Source: Candidatus Omnitrophota bacterium (GTDB taxonomy: Bacteria > Omnitrophota > Gorgyraeia > Aquiviventales > Aquiviventaceae). From it: a stretch of 14,914 nucleotides of DNA. The stretch is from positions 1-14,914 of the forward strand of contig JACQRD010000050.1 in NCBI GenBank assembly GCA_016206675.1. Direction: 5' to 3'. The translations under genes and the position numbers were made by a program. Under the pieces are notes generated by a model, which made no database searches, was not told where the DNA came from, and was given only the letters and a program-made list of their open reading frames with translations. Of the stretch, positions 1 to 5,903 are shown piece after piece; the stretch's first letter is position 1; every line of letters starts with the position of its first letter.

Positions 1-131
1 GCGCAGCAGGCCAGCCCGAACTGCAGCGGCCAGATGGAATTGCCGCGGCCCCAGTTGAGCAGCGCGTCCCACGTCGTGACGTAGACGCCCTCTTTTTGCA
101 ACTCGCTCTGAAGACCCTGATCTATAGCCAT
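1..131 (-). CDS. nuoB: NADH-quinone oxidoreductase subunit B (partial, N-terminus)
   Basis: Only the first 43 codons are present; the gene continues beyond base 1. NuoB is the peripheral-arm subunit of complex I that holds the terminal 4Fe-4S cluster N2 and passes electrons to quinone. The visible protein ends ...NSIWPLQFGLACC, the hallmark start of the NuoB fold; the adjacent Cys42-Cys43 are two of the N2 ligands in this family. The NWGRGNSIWP stretch just before is also typical. The start at 131 gives a normal NuoB N-terminus. No strong Shine-Dalgarno sequence precedes it; a GGG lies about 6 nt upstream. It follows nuoA by 79 bp, and that gap is filled by hairpin H1, which ends 8 nt from this start codon. 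Identification is secure despite the truncation. Confidence 0.93.
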   Translation of the reverse strand, partial: MAIDQGLQSELQKEGVYVTTWDALLNWGRGNSIWPLQFGLACC

Positions 132-139
132 TACAGCCC

Positions 140-203
140 ATTGCGAATTTCGAATTGCGAATTGCGAATTTCAATCCGCAATCCGCAATCCGCAATCCGC
201 AAT
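140..203 (-). repeat. H1: heptamer hairpin between nuoA and nuoB
   Basis: Imperfect inverted repeat with 31-nt arms at 140-170 and 173-203 and only 2 nt between them. Each arm is four heptamers plus a 3-nt partial unit. On the transcribed (minus) strand the 5' arm is built from GCGGATT units and the 3' arm from AATTCGC units. The arms match at 26 of 31 positions with no gaps. Four of the five differences fall in the same column of each heptamer and would be G-U wobbles in the nuo transcript. It fills most of the gap between the nuoA stop and the nuoB start, so a folded RNA could affect nuoB translation. It resembles H4-H6 in architecture but has a different heptamer. Confidence 0.9.
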
Positions 204-210
204 TCTGATC

Positions 211-579
211 CTATTCCCATTCAAGGACGCCCTTTTTCCAGGCGTAGATGAGTGCCACAGCCAAGATGGCCAGAAACAGCGCCATTTCCGCAAACACGAC
301 CGGCCCCAGTTCCTTCCACACCAGCGCCCACGGATACAGAAAGATGATTTCGACGTCGAAGATGACGAACAGCAGCGCGTAGATGTAATACTGCACGCGA
401 AACTGCACCCAGGAATCGCCGGTGGACTCCACCCCGCATTCATAGGGTGCTTGCTTGGAAGCGCCTGGCTTCTTCGGGGCGAGCAGCTTTGAGAGCAGCA
501 GCGGCACGGCCCCCAGCACCACGGCGACGAGGGTCAGCAGGCCGATGAACAAATAGGAGTGGGCGTAGGCTGGCTCCAT
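211..579 (-). CDS. nuoA: NADH-quinone oxidoreductase subunit A
   Basis: A 122-residue membrane subunit of complex I with three predicted helices (about residues 8-32, 62-84 and 94-114). The loop after helix 1 carries the family motif PYECGVEST (residues 45-53), with the conserved Cys48 of the quinone-site loop. Helix 2 carries FDVE (74-77), whose acidic residues are conserved in NuoA/ND3. The protein ends KKGVLEWE, as many NuoA proteins do. The frame stays open upstream to 753 inside pgi, but homology begins only at the Met at 579 (MEPAYAHSYLF), so that start is chosen. The gene begins 10 bp after the pgi stop and precedes nuoB, the usual order at the head of a nuo operon. No clear Shine-Dalgarno sequence is visible. 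Confidence 0.96.
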   Translation of the reverse strand: MEPAYAHSYLFIGLLTLVAVVLGAVPLLLSKLLAPKKPGASKQAPYECGVESTGDSWVQFRVQYYIYALLFVIFDVEIIFLYPWALVWKELGPVVFAEMALFLAILAVALIYAWKKGVLEWE

Positions 580-588
580 AAGATTCTT

Positions 589-594
589 ATTATA
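589..594 (-). promoter_or_regulatory. Possible -10 element for nuoA, overlapping the pgi stop
   Basis: A perfect TATAAT on the minus strand overlaps the TAA stop of pgi and ends 9 nt before the nuoA start codon. A transcript from it would carry a leader of only a few bases. No good -35 sits 17 nt upstream; the hexamer there is TGGCGT. The nearby nuoA start has no obvious Shine-Dalgarno, which would fit a near-leaderless mRNA. This is a sequence match only and could be chance. Confidence 0.25.
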
Positions 595-2350
595 AGGCAG
601 CCGGTGCGCCGACGCCAGGAGCCCGGCTGAGGGCCTCGCGGATCGCCTGCTGCAGGCGCTGAAGGCCTGCCTCCAGATCGCCGCGCAGATGGACACGCAG
701 CAGGCGGCGGCCCTTCTCCTGCATCGCCTGGAAGTCGCCCAGCGCCTGGGCATGCTTGAGGATACTGAAGCCGAAGGCTTCGCCGGGAATCGGCAGATCC
801 ACGGGATCGTCCGCCGTCAGCAGCAGAAAGATACCGCTGGCCGGCCCGCCCTTGAACAGCTGTCCCGTCGAGTGGAGGTAGCGCGGCCCGAAGCCGATCA
901 TCGTCGCGTTCGGCAGCCGCTCCGCCAGCACCACCCGCAGTGCGTGCACCGCGCCATCGAGCGCTTCCGTCCTCGGCAAGAAGGAGAGCACCGCAAGATA
1001 GTCGCGGGGCTGCACCTGCTGGAGCAACGATGCCACGCAGGCTCCCAGGCCGGACGGGGCACCTGAGGGCGGCGCGCCATAGACGGCCAGATGCTGTTCC
1101 TCAAACAGCGGCGCTTGCGGCGGCAGCCGCTTCGAGGCGGCATACTCGGCGAGCAGCGCCTTGGTGCGATCCTTGCTTTCCTTGACGTTCGGCTCATCGA
1201 AGGCGTTGATCTCGAGGATGGCGCCGGCAATCGCCGTGCCCAGCTCCCACTTGATCACCTCGCCGCCCACATCGTAGGCGTCATCCCATGCGATGCTGAT
1301 GACGGGATGCCCGGCGGCCGCCAGCGCCTGCGCGTGGCGGGCGAGCGCCTCCGACGGCTGCGACTTGAATTGCAGGGCGACGAAGACGCGGTCATCGCTG
1401 TAGGCCGACGGCGGGCGGGGCGGCTCACCGAGAATCGGCGCAATCCCTTTGCCCTGCTTGCCGAGATTCTCGGCCACCAGCTGCTCCACCCAGGTGCCGA
1501 AGCTCGAGAGCGTCGGCGAGCAAAGCAGGGTCAGCTTGTCGCGGCCGCGCTGCGCGAAGGCGCCGAGTGCTGCCCCCAGGACGGCCGCCGGATTCTCTTC
1601 AACGGCGATGGTCGCGCTGCAGCGGCGCGCCATCTGCTGGGTCCGCTCCAGCAGGCGGCCGATGTCCGCGCCGATGAGCGCGGCCGGCACCAGCCCGAAT
1701 TGCGTTAAGGCGGAGAACCGCCCGCCGACGTCGGCGCCCGTCGCCGGGCCGTGGGTGAAGAGATGCCGGCTACGCCAGGTGTTCGCCTGCGCTTCCAAAG
1801 AGGTGCCCTCATCGGTGATGACCACGCAGTGGCTGCCGGGGTTGGCGTCCACGCTGCGGAACTGCTCGTAAAAATACTTGGAGAGCGCGGAGACTTCGGC
1901 GGTTGAGCCGGACTTGCTGGAGACGATCACCAGCAGTTGTTGCAGCGGGCATTGCTGCTGGGCGGCCTTCACGGCCGCGGGGTCGGTGGTATCGAGCACG
2001 GTCAGCTGCAGGTAGCCTGGCACGACGCCGAAGGTGTAGCGGCACACCTCGGAAAACAACCCGCTGCCTCCCATACCCAGCAGCAGCGCGTGGGTGAAGC
2101 CGGCGTTGCGGATCTCATCGGCGCAGCCGCGGATCGCCTCCAGCCGGCCCTTCATCACGTCGGCGATGGTCAGCCAGCCGAGGCGATTGCGGATGGCCGT
2201 TTGTACCTGCGGATCCGTCGACCAGAGGGAGGCGTCGCGCTCCCACAGACGCGGCAGGACGCGCTGTGCTTTCAGCCCGTTGAGCGCCTCCGCCACGACG
2301 GCGGCGTGCGGACCCCACGACACGGTTTGTTTCATCGCGGCGTTAGTCAT
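590..2350 (-). CDS. pgi: Glucose-6-phosphate isomerase, transaldolase-fusion type
   Basis: Predicted to interconvert glucose 6-phosphate and fructose 6-phosphate in the cytoplasm. The 586-residue protein shows the two SIS domains of phosphoglucose isomerase: GMGGSGL (92-98), SKSGSTAEVS (145-154, phosphate-binding loop), GGRFSALTQFG (209-219), ENLGKQGKG (294-302), INAFDEPNV (381-389) and RYLHSTGQLFKGG (490-502). The last motif and the overall layout are those of the isomerase half of bifunctional transaldolase/phosphoglucose isomerase proteins. No transaldolase domain is present here, and none is encoded next door. The start at 2350 overlaps the preceding DUF3047 gene by 8 bp; Met at 2335 (MKQTVSWG) is an alternative. 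nuoA begins 10 bp after the stop. Family assignment is strong; the exact start is uncertain. Confidence 0.92.
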   Translation of the reverse strand: MTNAAMKQTVSWGPHAAVVAEALNGLKAQRVLPRLWERDASLWSTDPQVQTAIRNRLGWLTIADVMKGRLEAIRGCADEIRNAGFTHALLLGMGGSGLFSEVCRYTFGVVPGYLQLTVLDTTDPAAVKAAQQQCPLQQLLVIVSSKSGSTAEVSALSKYFYEQFRSVDANPGSHCVVITDEGTSLEAQANTWRSRHLFTHGPATGADVGGRFSALTQFGLVPAALIGADIGRLLERTQQMARRCSATIAVEENPAAVLGAALGAFAQRGRDKLTLLCSPTLSSFGTWVEQLVAENLGKQGKGIAPILGEPPRPPSAYSDDRVFVALQFKSQPSEALARHAQALAAAGHPVISIAWDDAYDVGGEVIKWELGTAIAGAILEINAFDEPNVKESKDRTKALLAEYAASKRLPPQAPLFEEQHLAVYGAPPSGAPSGLGACVASLLQQVQPRDYLAVLSFLPRTEALDGAVHALRVVLAERLPNATMIGFGPRYLHSTGQLFKGGPASGIFLLLTADDPVDLPIPGEAFGFSILKHAQALGDFQAMQEKGRRLLRVHLRGDLEAGLQRLQQAIREALSRAPGVGAPAAL

Positions 2351-3107
2351 CCATCTCGAGCAGCTCATCGGCCGGACGCCGTCCCGCAGACGGCACGAAC
2401 GGCTCCCGGGCGATGCGCAGCTCGTCGAAATAGGCCAGCGCCTCGCTGTGTGTGTTGTCGGTGTCGTTCATCACGCCGATGGCCACCACGGGCGGCGGCT
2501 CCTCCATGAAGCAGCGCCGGTAATCATCATGCAGGTTGCGCTCTACGCGCCGCCACTGCCCCAGGGCGGCGGAGCCGCTCTCCACGACAATGATCTTGGA
2601 GGAGTCGCTGTAGGGGCTTTCCAGCACCGTGCCCACTGGCAACGTCGATGACCAGACGTAATCCAGGTTGCGCTTCTGCCACGGCAGCCCGGCCGATTTG
2701 AAATAGACGTAGAGTCTTGCTGGGGCGTCGGAACCGCGCTTGAGCCTGAGCGCCTCCCCTTCCACCAGCCGGTCCACGCGCCACTCCCAGGAGAGCCACT
2801 TATGGTCGGAGGGATCGAAGCCCACCGGCGAAATCAGAATGGAGGCTCCGTCGCGGCTGTGGGCCTTGAGGCAGCGCCGGCCCTCGAGGTCGACGATCGC
2901 GTAGTCCGTGCGCCGTTTGACGTCGATCTCCCGCCAGCGAAGCGGATCGAGGACGTCGAACGGCTCCGACCAGAGCACGAAGGGCTGGCCGGCCATGGAG
3001 GGGGGAGCCATTTGAGAGGCAACTGGGCGGCGAGTGGCGCAGCCGGCGGCAAGCGCGCAGGCGCTCAGGAGGCCCCAGAGAGGCTGAGGGCGCCGTAAGA
3101 CCGCCAT
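2343..3107 (-). CDS. DUF3047 family lipoprotein
   Basis: A 254-residue secreted protein of unknown function. It starts with a lipoprotein signal peptide: arginines at 5-6, a hydrophobic core around 10-20, and lipobox LAAGC with Cys23 as the predicted lipidated residue. The rest matches the DUF3047 pattern from memory: a W-R-E/Y-AIVD-rich beginning, LSWEWRVD in the middle, ARLYVYF, LDYVWSS, VVESG, W-RRVERNLHDDYRRCF, and the closing VAIGVMNDTDNTHSEALAYFDEL. The repeated Trp, Asp and aromatic positions suggest a beta-sandwich, possibly carbohydrate-binding, but that is inference. The gene begins 31 bp after the peptidoglycan-binding lipoprotein gene and overlaps pgi at its end, so co-transcription is likely. 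No good ribosome-binding site is visible. Confidence is high for the family and low for any function. Confidence 0.82.
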   Translation of the reverse strand: MAVLRRPQPLWGLLSACALAAGCATRRPVASQMAPPSMAGQPFVLWSEPFDVLDPLRWREIDVKRRTDYAIVDLEGRRCLKAHSRDGASILISPVGFDPSDHKWLSWEWRVDRLVEGEALRLKRGSDAPARLYVYFKSAGLPWQKRNLDYVWSSTLPVGTVLESPYSDSSKIIVVESGSAALGQWRRVERNLHDDYRRCFMEEPPPVVAIGVMNDTDNTHSEALAYFDELRIAREPFVPSAGRRPADELLEMDD

Positions 3108-3138
3108 GGATGACGCGCCGCAGCGCCGGCCGCAGAGA

Positions 3139-3627
3139 CTACTTCGCGTACGTCGCGTCGCCGGAGCCGGAGAGGCCGGCGTATTGCTTCAGCTTCGCCC
3201 AGGTTTGCCGGCCGACGACGCCATCGGGGGTGAGGCCGTTGACGCGCTGAAACTCCTCGACGGCTTGGCGCGTCAGCGGCCCCATCTTGCCATCGACGCT
3301 GCCCTGGTAAAAGCCGGCGTCCTTCAACGCCTGCTGGATCTCACGAGTGGATGGCTTGGAGGAGGCGCTGCTCTTGGAACGCACGGTCGCGGCGGACGAT
3401 GGACGCGATTTGGTCGAGCCGGTCTCGGAAGAGCTGGAGAATCCTTCCGAGGGCAACTCCGTGCTGGAAAATCCTGACGTGCTCATGCGCTCCAACTGTG
3501 TGACGCGCTCATCCAACAGCCCGAGCTGCGACTGCAAGCGCGCCAGATGCTGGCGGCTGCCCGCCCCCGCGCATCCGCTGATTGCCACTGCCATGACCGC
3601 CCACCAGACCAGATGCCCACGGAACAT
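3139..3627 (-). CDS. Peptidoglycan-binding lipoprotein
   Basis: A 162-residue envelope protein. The signal peptide (1-18) ends in lipobox AISGC, with Cys19 as the predicted lipid attachment site. Next comes a short heptad-like helix (about 28-48, LARLQSQLGLLDERVTQLERM) that could form a coiled coil. A Ser/Thr-rich flexible linker follows (about 49-94), then a C-terminal PG_binding_1 domain (about 95-149) with the typical IQQALKDAGFYQGSVDGKMGP...TRQAVEEFQRVNGLTPDGVVGRQTW pattern. The likely role is to tether a membrane to the cell wall or act as a structural wall-binding protein; no catalytic domain is present. The start at 3627 is well supported by a near-perfect Shine-Dalgarno. It heads a likely operon with the DUF3047 lipoprotein and pgi. 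Confidence 0.88.
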   Translation of the reverse strand: MFRGHLVWWAVMAVAISGCAGAGSRQHLARLQSQLGLLDERVTQLERMSTSGFSSTELPSEGFSSSSETGSTKSRPSSAATVRSKSSASSKPSTREIQQALKDAGFYQGSVDGKMGPLTRQAVEEFQRVNGLTPDGVVGRQTWAKLKQYAGLSGSGDATYAK

Positions 3628-3631
3628 CGCG

Positions 3632-3639
3632 ACCTCCTT
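3632..3639 (-). promoter_or_regulatory. Strong Shine-Dalgarno for the peptidoglycan-binding lipoprotein
   Basis: AAGGAGGT on the minus strand lies 4 nt before the ATG at 3627 (AGGAGG core spacing 5 nt). It is the only textbook ribosome-binding site I could find in the window. It fixes the start codon and shows that this organism uses canonical Shine-Dalgarno pairing at least sometimes. Confidence 0.85.
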
Positions 3640-3666
3640 GGTTTCGATGAGGAGAGAGCTAGCGGT

Positions 3667-3695
3667 AGTCTAACAAAGGAGATTTACCGAATCAA
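3667..3695 (-). promoter_or_regulatory. Possible sigma-70-type promoter for the lipoprotein-pgi operon
   Basis: On the minus strand TTGATT (3690-3695) and TAGACT (3667-3672) are separated by exactly 17 bp; each matches its consensus at 4 of 6 positions. The -35 box overlaps the end of the dsbD-like gene. The leader to the ATG would be about 33 nt and would include the strong Shine-Dalgarno. Spacing and position are right but the boxes are degenerate. Confidence 0.35.
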
Positions 3696-4913
3696 TTGCA
3701 ACCTTCGCCGCAGCTCCTTGGGCGGCACGAACCCGAGGACGCGCAACGCGGCGCGCTCAACACCCTGCCCGTCGAAGAGCAGCACCGTCGGTACGCCGTA
3801 GACCTCGTAGCGCTGAAACAGCGCCTGGGCATCCGATGAGGCCTGGCGCGTCACATCGATGCGCAGCGGGACGATCCCCTCCATCGCCTGCACGACATCG
3901 GGATGGCGGAAGCTGACGCGGTCGAGCTCCACGCACGGCAGGCACCAATCCGCGTAGACGTCAATTACGACTGGCTGATGCGCGCGCACGGCGCGCTCAA
4001 GCGCCGCAGCGGCATACGGCTGCCAGGCGACCGCCGGCCCGTTGGCCGGCCGGGGCCAGGCGGCAACCACACCGGCGGCGATCAGGGCCGCACCGAGCCT
4101 GCGGCGCACCAGCCGCAGCCGGCCGCTGCGGCTGCGGCTGCGCTCAAGCCATCCGAGATAGATGCCGGCGGCGGTGCACAGCGCCACGACCAGACCGGTG
4201 AGCAGCGGCCCGGGCAGCAGCGGCCTGACCATCCACACTGCGACCCCGATGAGCGTCACCCCGAGCGCCTTCTTGCTCCAAACGAGCCACTCGCCGGCCT
4301 TCGGCAGCTGGCCGAGGCGCTGGGCCGCCACCGCCAGCAGCACCGACGGCAAGCCCATGCCGAGCCCCAGCACGAAGAAGAGCACAAATCCGGCCGCCGG
4401 ATCCGCCATCCGGCCGATGACCAACAAGAGGCTGACCAGAAACGGTCCGACGCACGGCGCGGCGACCACGCCGACACCCAGCCCCATCGCGAAGGCTCCC
4501 CAATGGCCGGCGCCGGCGCGCCCCAGCCGCTGGAGAATCGCCGGTGGCACGCGCAGCTCATAGACGCCGAACATGCTCAGCGAGAGGGCGATGATCGCTA
4601 TCGCGATCCAGATGAGCACAATGGGCGACTGCAGCCACGAGCCGAACAACGCGCCGGTAGCCGACGCCACCGCTCCCAGCACGGCGTAGCTGAGGGAGAG
4701 CCCGGCCATATAGAGGAGGGCGAGCCGGGCCGTGTGGCGACTGGCCCCCCGGGCCTGCTGGGTAAAGAAGGCGAGGGTCACCGGGATCATCGGGTAGACG
4801 CACGGGGTGAGATTGAGCAGCAGCCCGCCGACGAAGACGGCCAGCACCCCGAGCCCGAAACCGTGGCGGCTGACCGCCTCGGCCAGCCAATCAGTCGGCA
4901 TCATCGATTCCAT
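3684..4913 (-). CDS. DsbD/CcdA-type thiol:disulfide interchange protein with C-terminal thioredoxin domain
   Basis: Predicted to carry electrons from cytoplasmic thioredoxin across the inner membrane to periplasmic thiols. Of 409 residues, about 19-255 form a CcdA/DsbD transmembrane domain of roughly eight helices. It has the two conserved cysteine motifs TPCVYPMIP (Cys38) and APCVGPF (Cys154). After a charged linker rich in Arg and Ser (258-272) and another hydrophobic segment (274-286), a thioredoxin-like domain follows (about 300-409) with active site ADWCLPC (Cys324, Cys327). The N-terminal periplasmic DsbD-alpha domain of classical DsbD is absent. The Met at 4913 is chosen because it follows the epimerase stop by 4 nt; 4904 and 4901 are alternatives. 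The downstream recipient is unknown and could be cytochrome c maturation or envelope thiol repair. Confidence 0.87.
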   Translation of the reverse strand: MESMMPTDWLAEAVSRHGFGLGVLAVFVGGLLLNLTPCVYPMIPVTLAFFTQQARGASRHTARLALLYMAGLSLSYAVLGAVASATGALFGSWLQSPIVLIWIAIAIIALSLSMFGVYELRVPPAILQRLGRAGAGHWGAFAMGLGVGVVAAPCVGPFLVSLLLVIGRMADPAAGFVLFFVLGLGMGLPSVLLAVAAQRLGQLPKAGEWLVWSKKALGVTLIGVAVWMVRPLLPGPLLTGLVVALCTAAGIYLGWLERSRSRSGRLRLVRRRLGAALIAAGVVAAWPRPANGPAVAWQPYAAAALERAVRAHQPVVIDVYADWCLPCVELDRVSFRHPDVVQAMEGIVPLRIDVTRQASSDAQALFQRYEVYGVPTVLLFDGQGVERAALRVLGFVPPKELRRRLQLIR

Positions 4914-4917
4914 TATG

Positions 4918-5766
4918 TCACAAATCACCCTGGGAACGAAACCAGGCGACGGCGCGGCGGATCGCTTCTTCAACCGGCGTCTGCGGCAGGCCGAGCTCGC
5001 GGATCGCCACACGGCCGTCGAGCGGCCAGGAGGAGCGCACCTGCCACGGCAGGCGCCATCGAGGCGGGCGGCGACCCATGGCCTCGGCGACGAGCGCGGC
5101 GAACTCGCGCAGCGCGATGTGGCGGGTGGTCATCGCATACCGCTCGCCAAGGCGCCCGCGCTGGGCCGCGCGCAGCAGCCCGACGCCCACATCGCCGGTG
5201 TAGATCGCGTTGAAGGCGCCGTCGAATGAAAAGAGCAGCGGGTATCTGGCGCAGACGAGGATGAGCCGTCCGGAAAATCGGTGGGCGTCGTACTCGCCCA
5301 GGCAGACGCTGGGATTGACGATCACCACCGGTAGCCCTTCGCCGGCCGCTCGCGCCATTTCCTGCTCCATAGCGAGCTTCACGTGGACATACAGGGAGTT
5401 TGGGCCTCGGCCCTCGATAGTGGCCGCGCTGCTCGTAAACACGATGCGCTGTGGATGGGCGCGACGCAGGTGCTCGATCAGACGGCGCGTGGTCTCAACG
5501 CCTCGCGCGATGGCTTCTCTGGGACGTCCGAAGAGACGCGGGTAGTAGCCGGCCGCTTGGAAAACCCACTCGCAGCCCTCGAGCGCGTGCGGCAACCCTT
5601 CGAGCGTGTCGAGATCGACGCGGACTCGTTCGACGGGCAGGCCGTCAATCACGTGAAGGAAGCGGCCGCTGCGGTAGGCCGCGCGGACCGAGTGGCCCTC
5701 GGCGAGGAGCGCGCGGACCACGTGCGCCCCGATATGACCGGTTGCCCCTAGAACAAGAGCCTGCAT
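4918..5766 (-). CDS. NAD(P)-dependent epimerase/dehydratase (extended SDR)
   Basis: A 282-residue extended short-chain dehydrogenase/reductase. The Rossmann nucleotide loop GATGHIG is at residues 7-13, the catalytic pair is Tyr126-x3-Lys130 (YVHVK), the preceding serines are TSSAAT (111-116), and the substrate-side motif is IVNPS (149-153). The pattern of NPS, LREFAALV and a late PVEEAIRRAVAWF helix resembles the dihydroflavonol-reductase/HpnA-like branch. These reduce or epimerise sugar-nucleotide or terpenoid substrates; the actual substrate cannot be told. The start is immediately after the Rossmann-preceding Met at 5766. Hairpin H2 begins only 4 nt upstream of it, leaving no room for a free Shine-Dalgarno. 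The stop lies 4 nt before the dsbD-like start, so the two are likely co-translated. Confidence 0.85.
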   Translation of the reverse strand: MQALVLGATGHIGAHVVRALLAEGHSVRAAYRSGRFLHVIDGLPVERVRVDLDTLEGLPHALEGCEWVFQAAGYYPRLFGRPREAIARGVETTRRLIEHLRRAHPQRIVFTSSAATIEGRGPNSLYVHVKLAMEQEMARAAGEGLPVVIVNPSVCLGEYDAHRFSGRLILVCARYPLLFSFDGAFNAIYTGDVGVGLLRAAQRGRLGERYAMTTRHIALREFAALVAEAMGRRPPRWRLPWQVRSSWPLDGRVAIRELGLPQTPVEEAIRRAVAWFRSQGDL

Positions 5767-5770
5767 CGTC

Positions 5771-5903
5771 CGGTTACGTCACTCGGTTATCGGTTACGTA
5801 GCCCGTGTCGTTGTTCGGTGACGTAGTTTGTCTGGCATCGCGACGAACGACATTACCGTTTGACGAAACGGGCAACGTCACCGACAAACGAATAACGTCA
5901 CCG
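5771..5903 (-). repeat. H2: 133-bp imperfect hairpin between the glycosidase and epimerase genes
   Basis: Inverted repeat with two gap-free 62-nt arms (5771-5832 and 5842-5903) around a 9-nt loop (5833-5841); 46 of 62 positions pair. The arms contain repeated CGGTTAC/CGGTGAC words with a quasi-period near 20 nt, so it is less cleanly heptameric than H1 or H4-H6. It fills the whole intergenic gap, overlaps the last 6 bases of the glycosidase gene and stops 4 nt before the epimerase start. The centre (5830-5848) matches the centre of H5 at 16 of 19 positions. Confidence 0.85.

Noticed and set aside
4125..4150. GCTGCG-type triplet repetition in the dsbD-like gene
   Set aside because: Encodes a short Arg/Ser linker between membrane and thioredoxin domains; ordinary low-complexity coding sequence without inverted arms.
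3903..5213. Long + strand open frame (about 436 codons) antisense to the dsbD-like and epimerase genes
   Set aside because: Composition is dominated by Arg, Gly, His and Gln with no recognisable domain; it mirrors two well-supported minus-strand genes in GC-rich DNA. Similar + strand frames at 1091-1708, 5913-6995 and 12995-14311 were rejected for the same reason.
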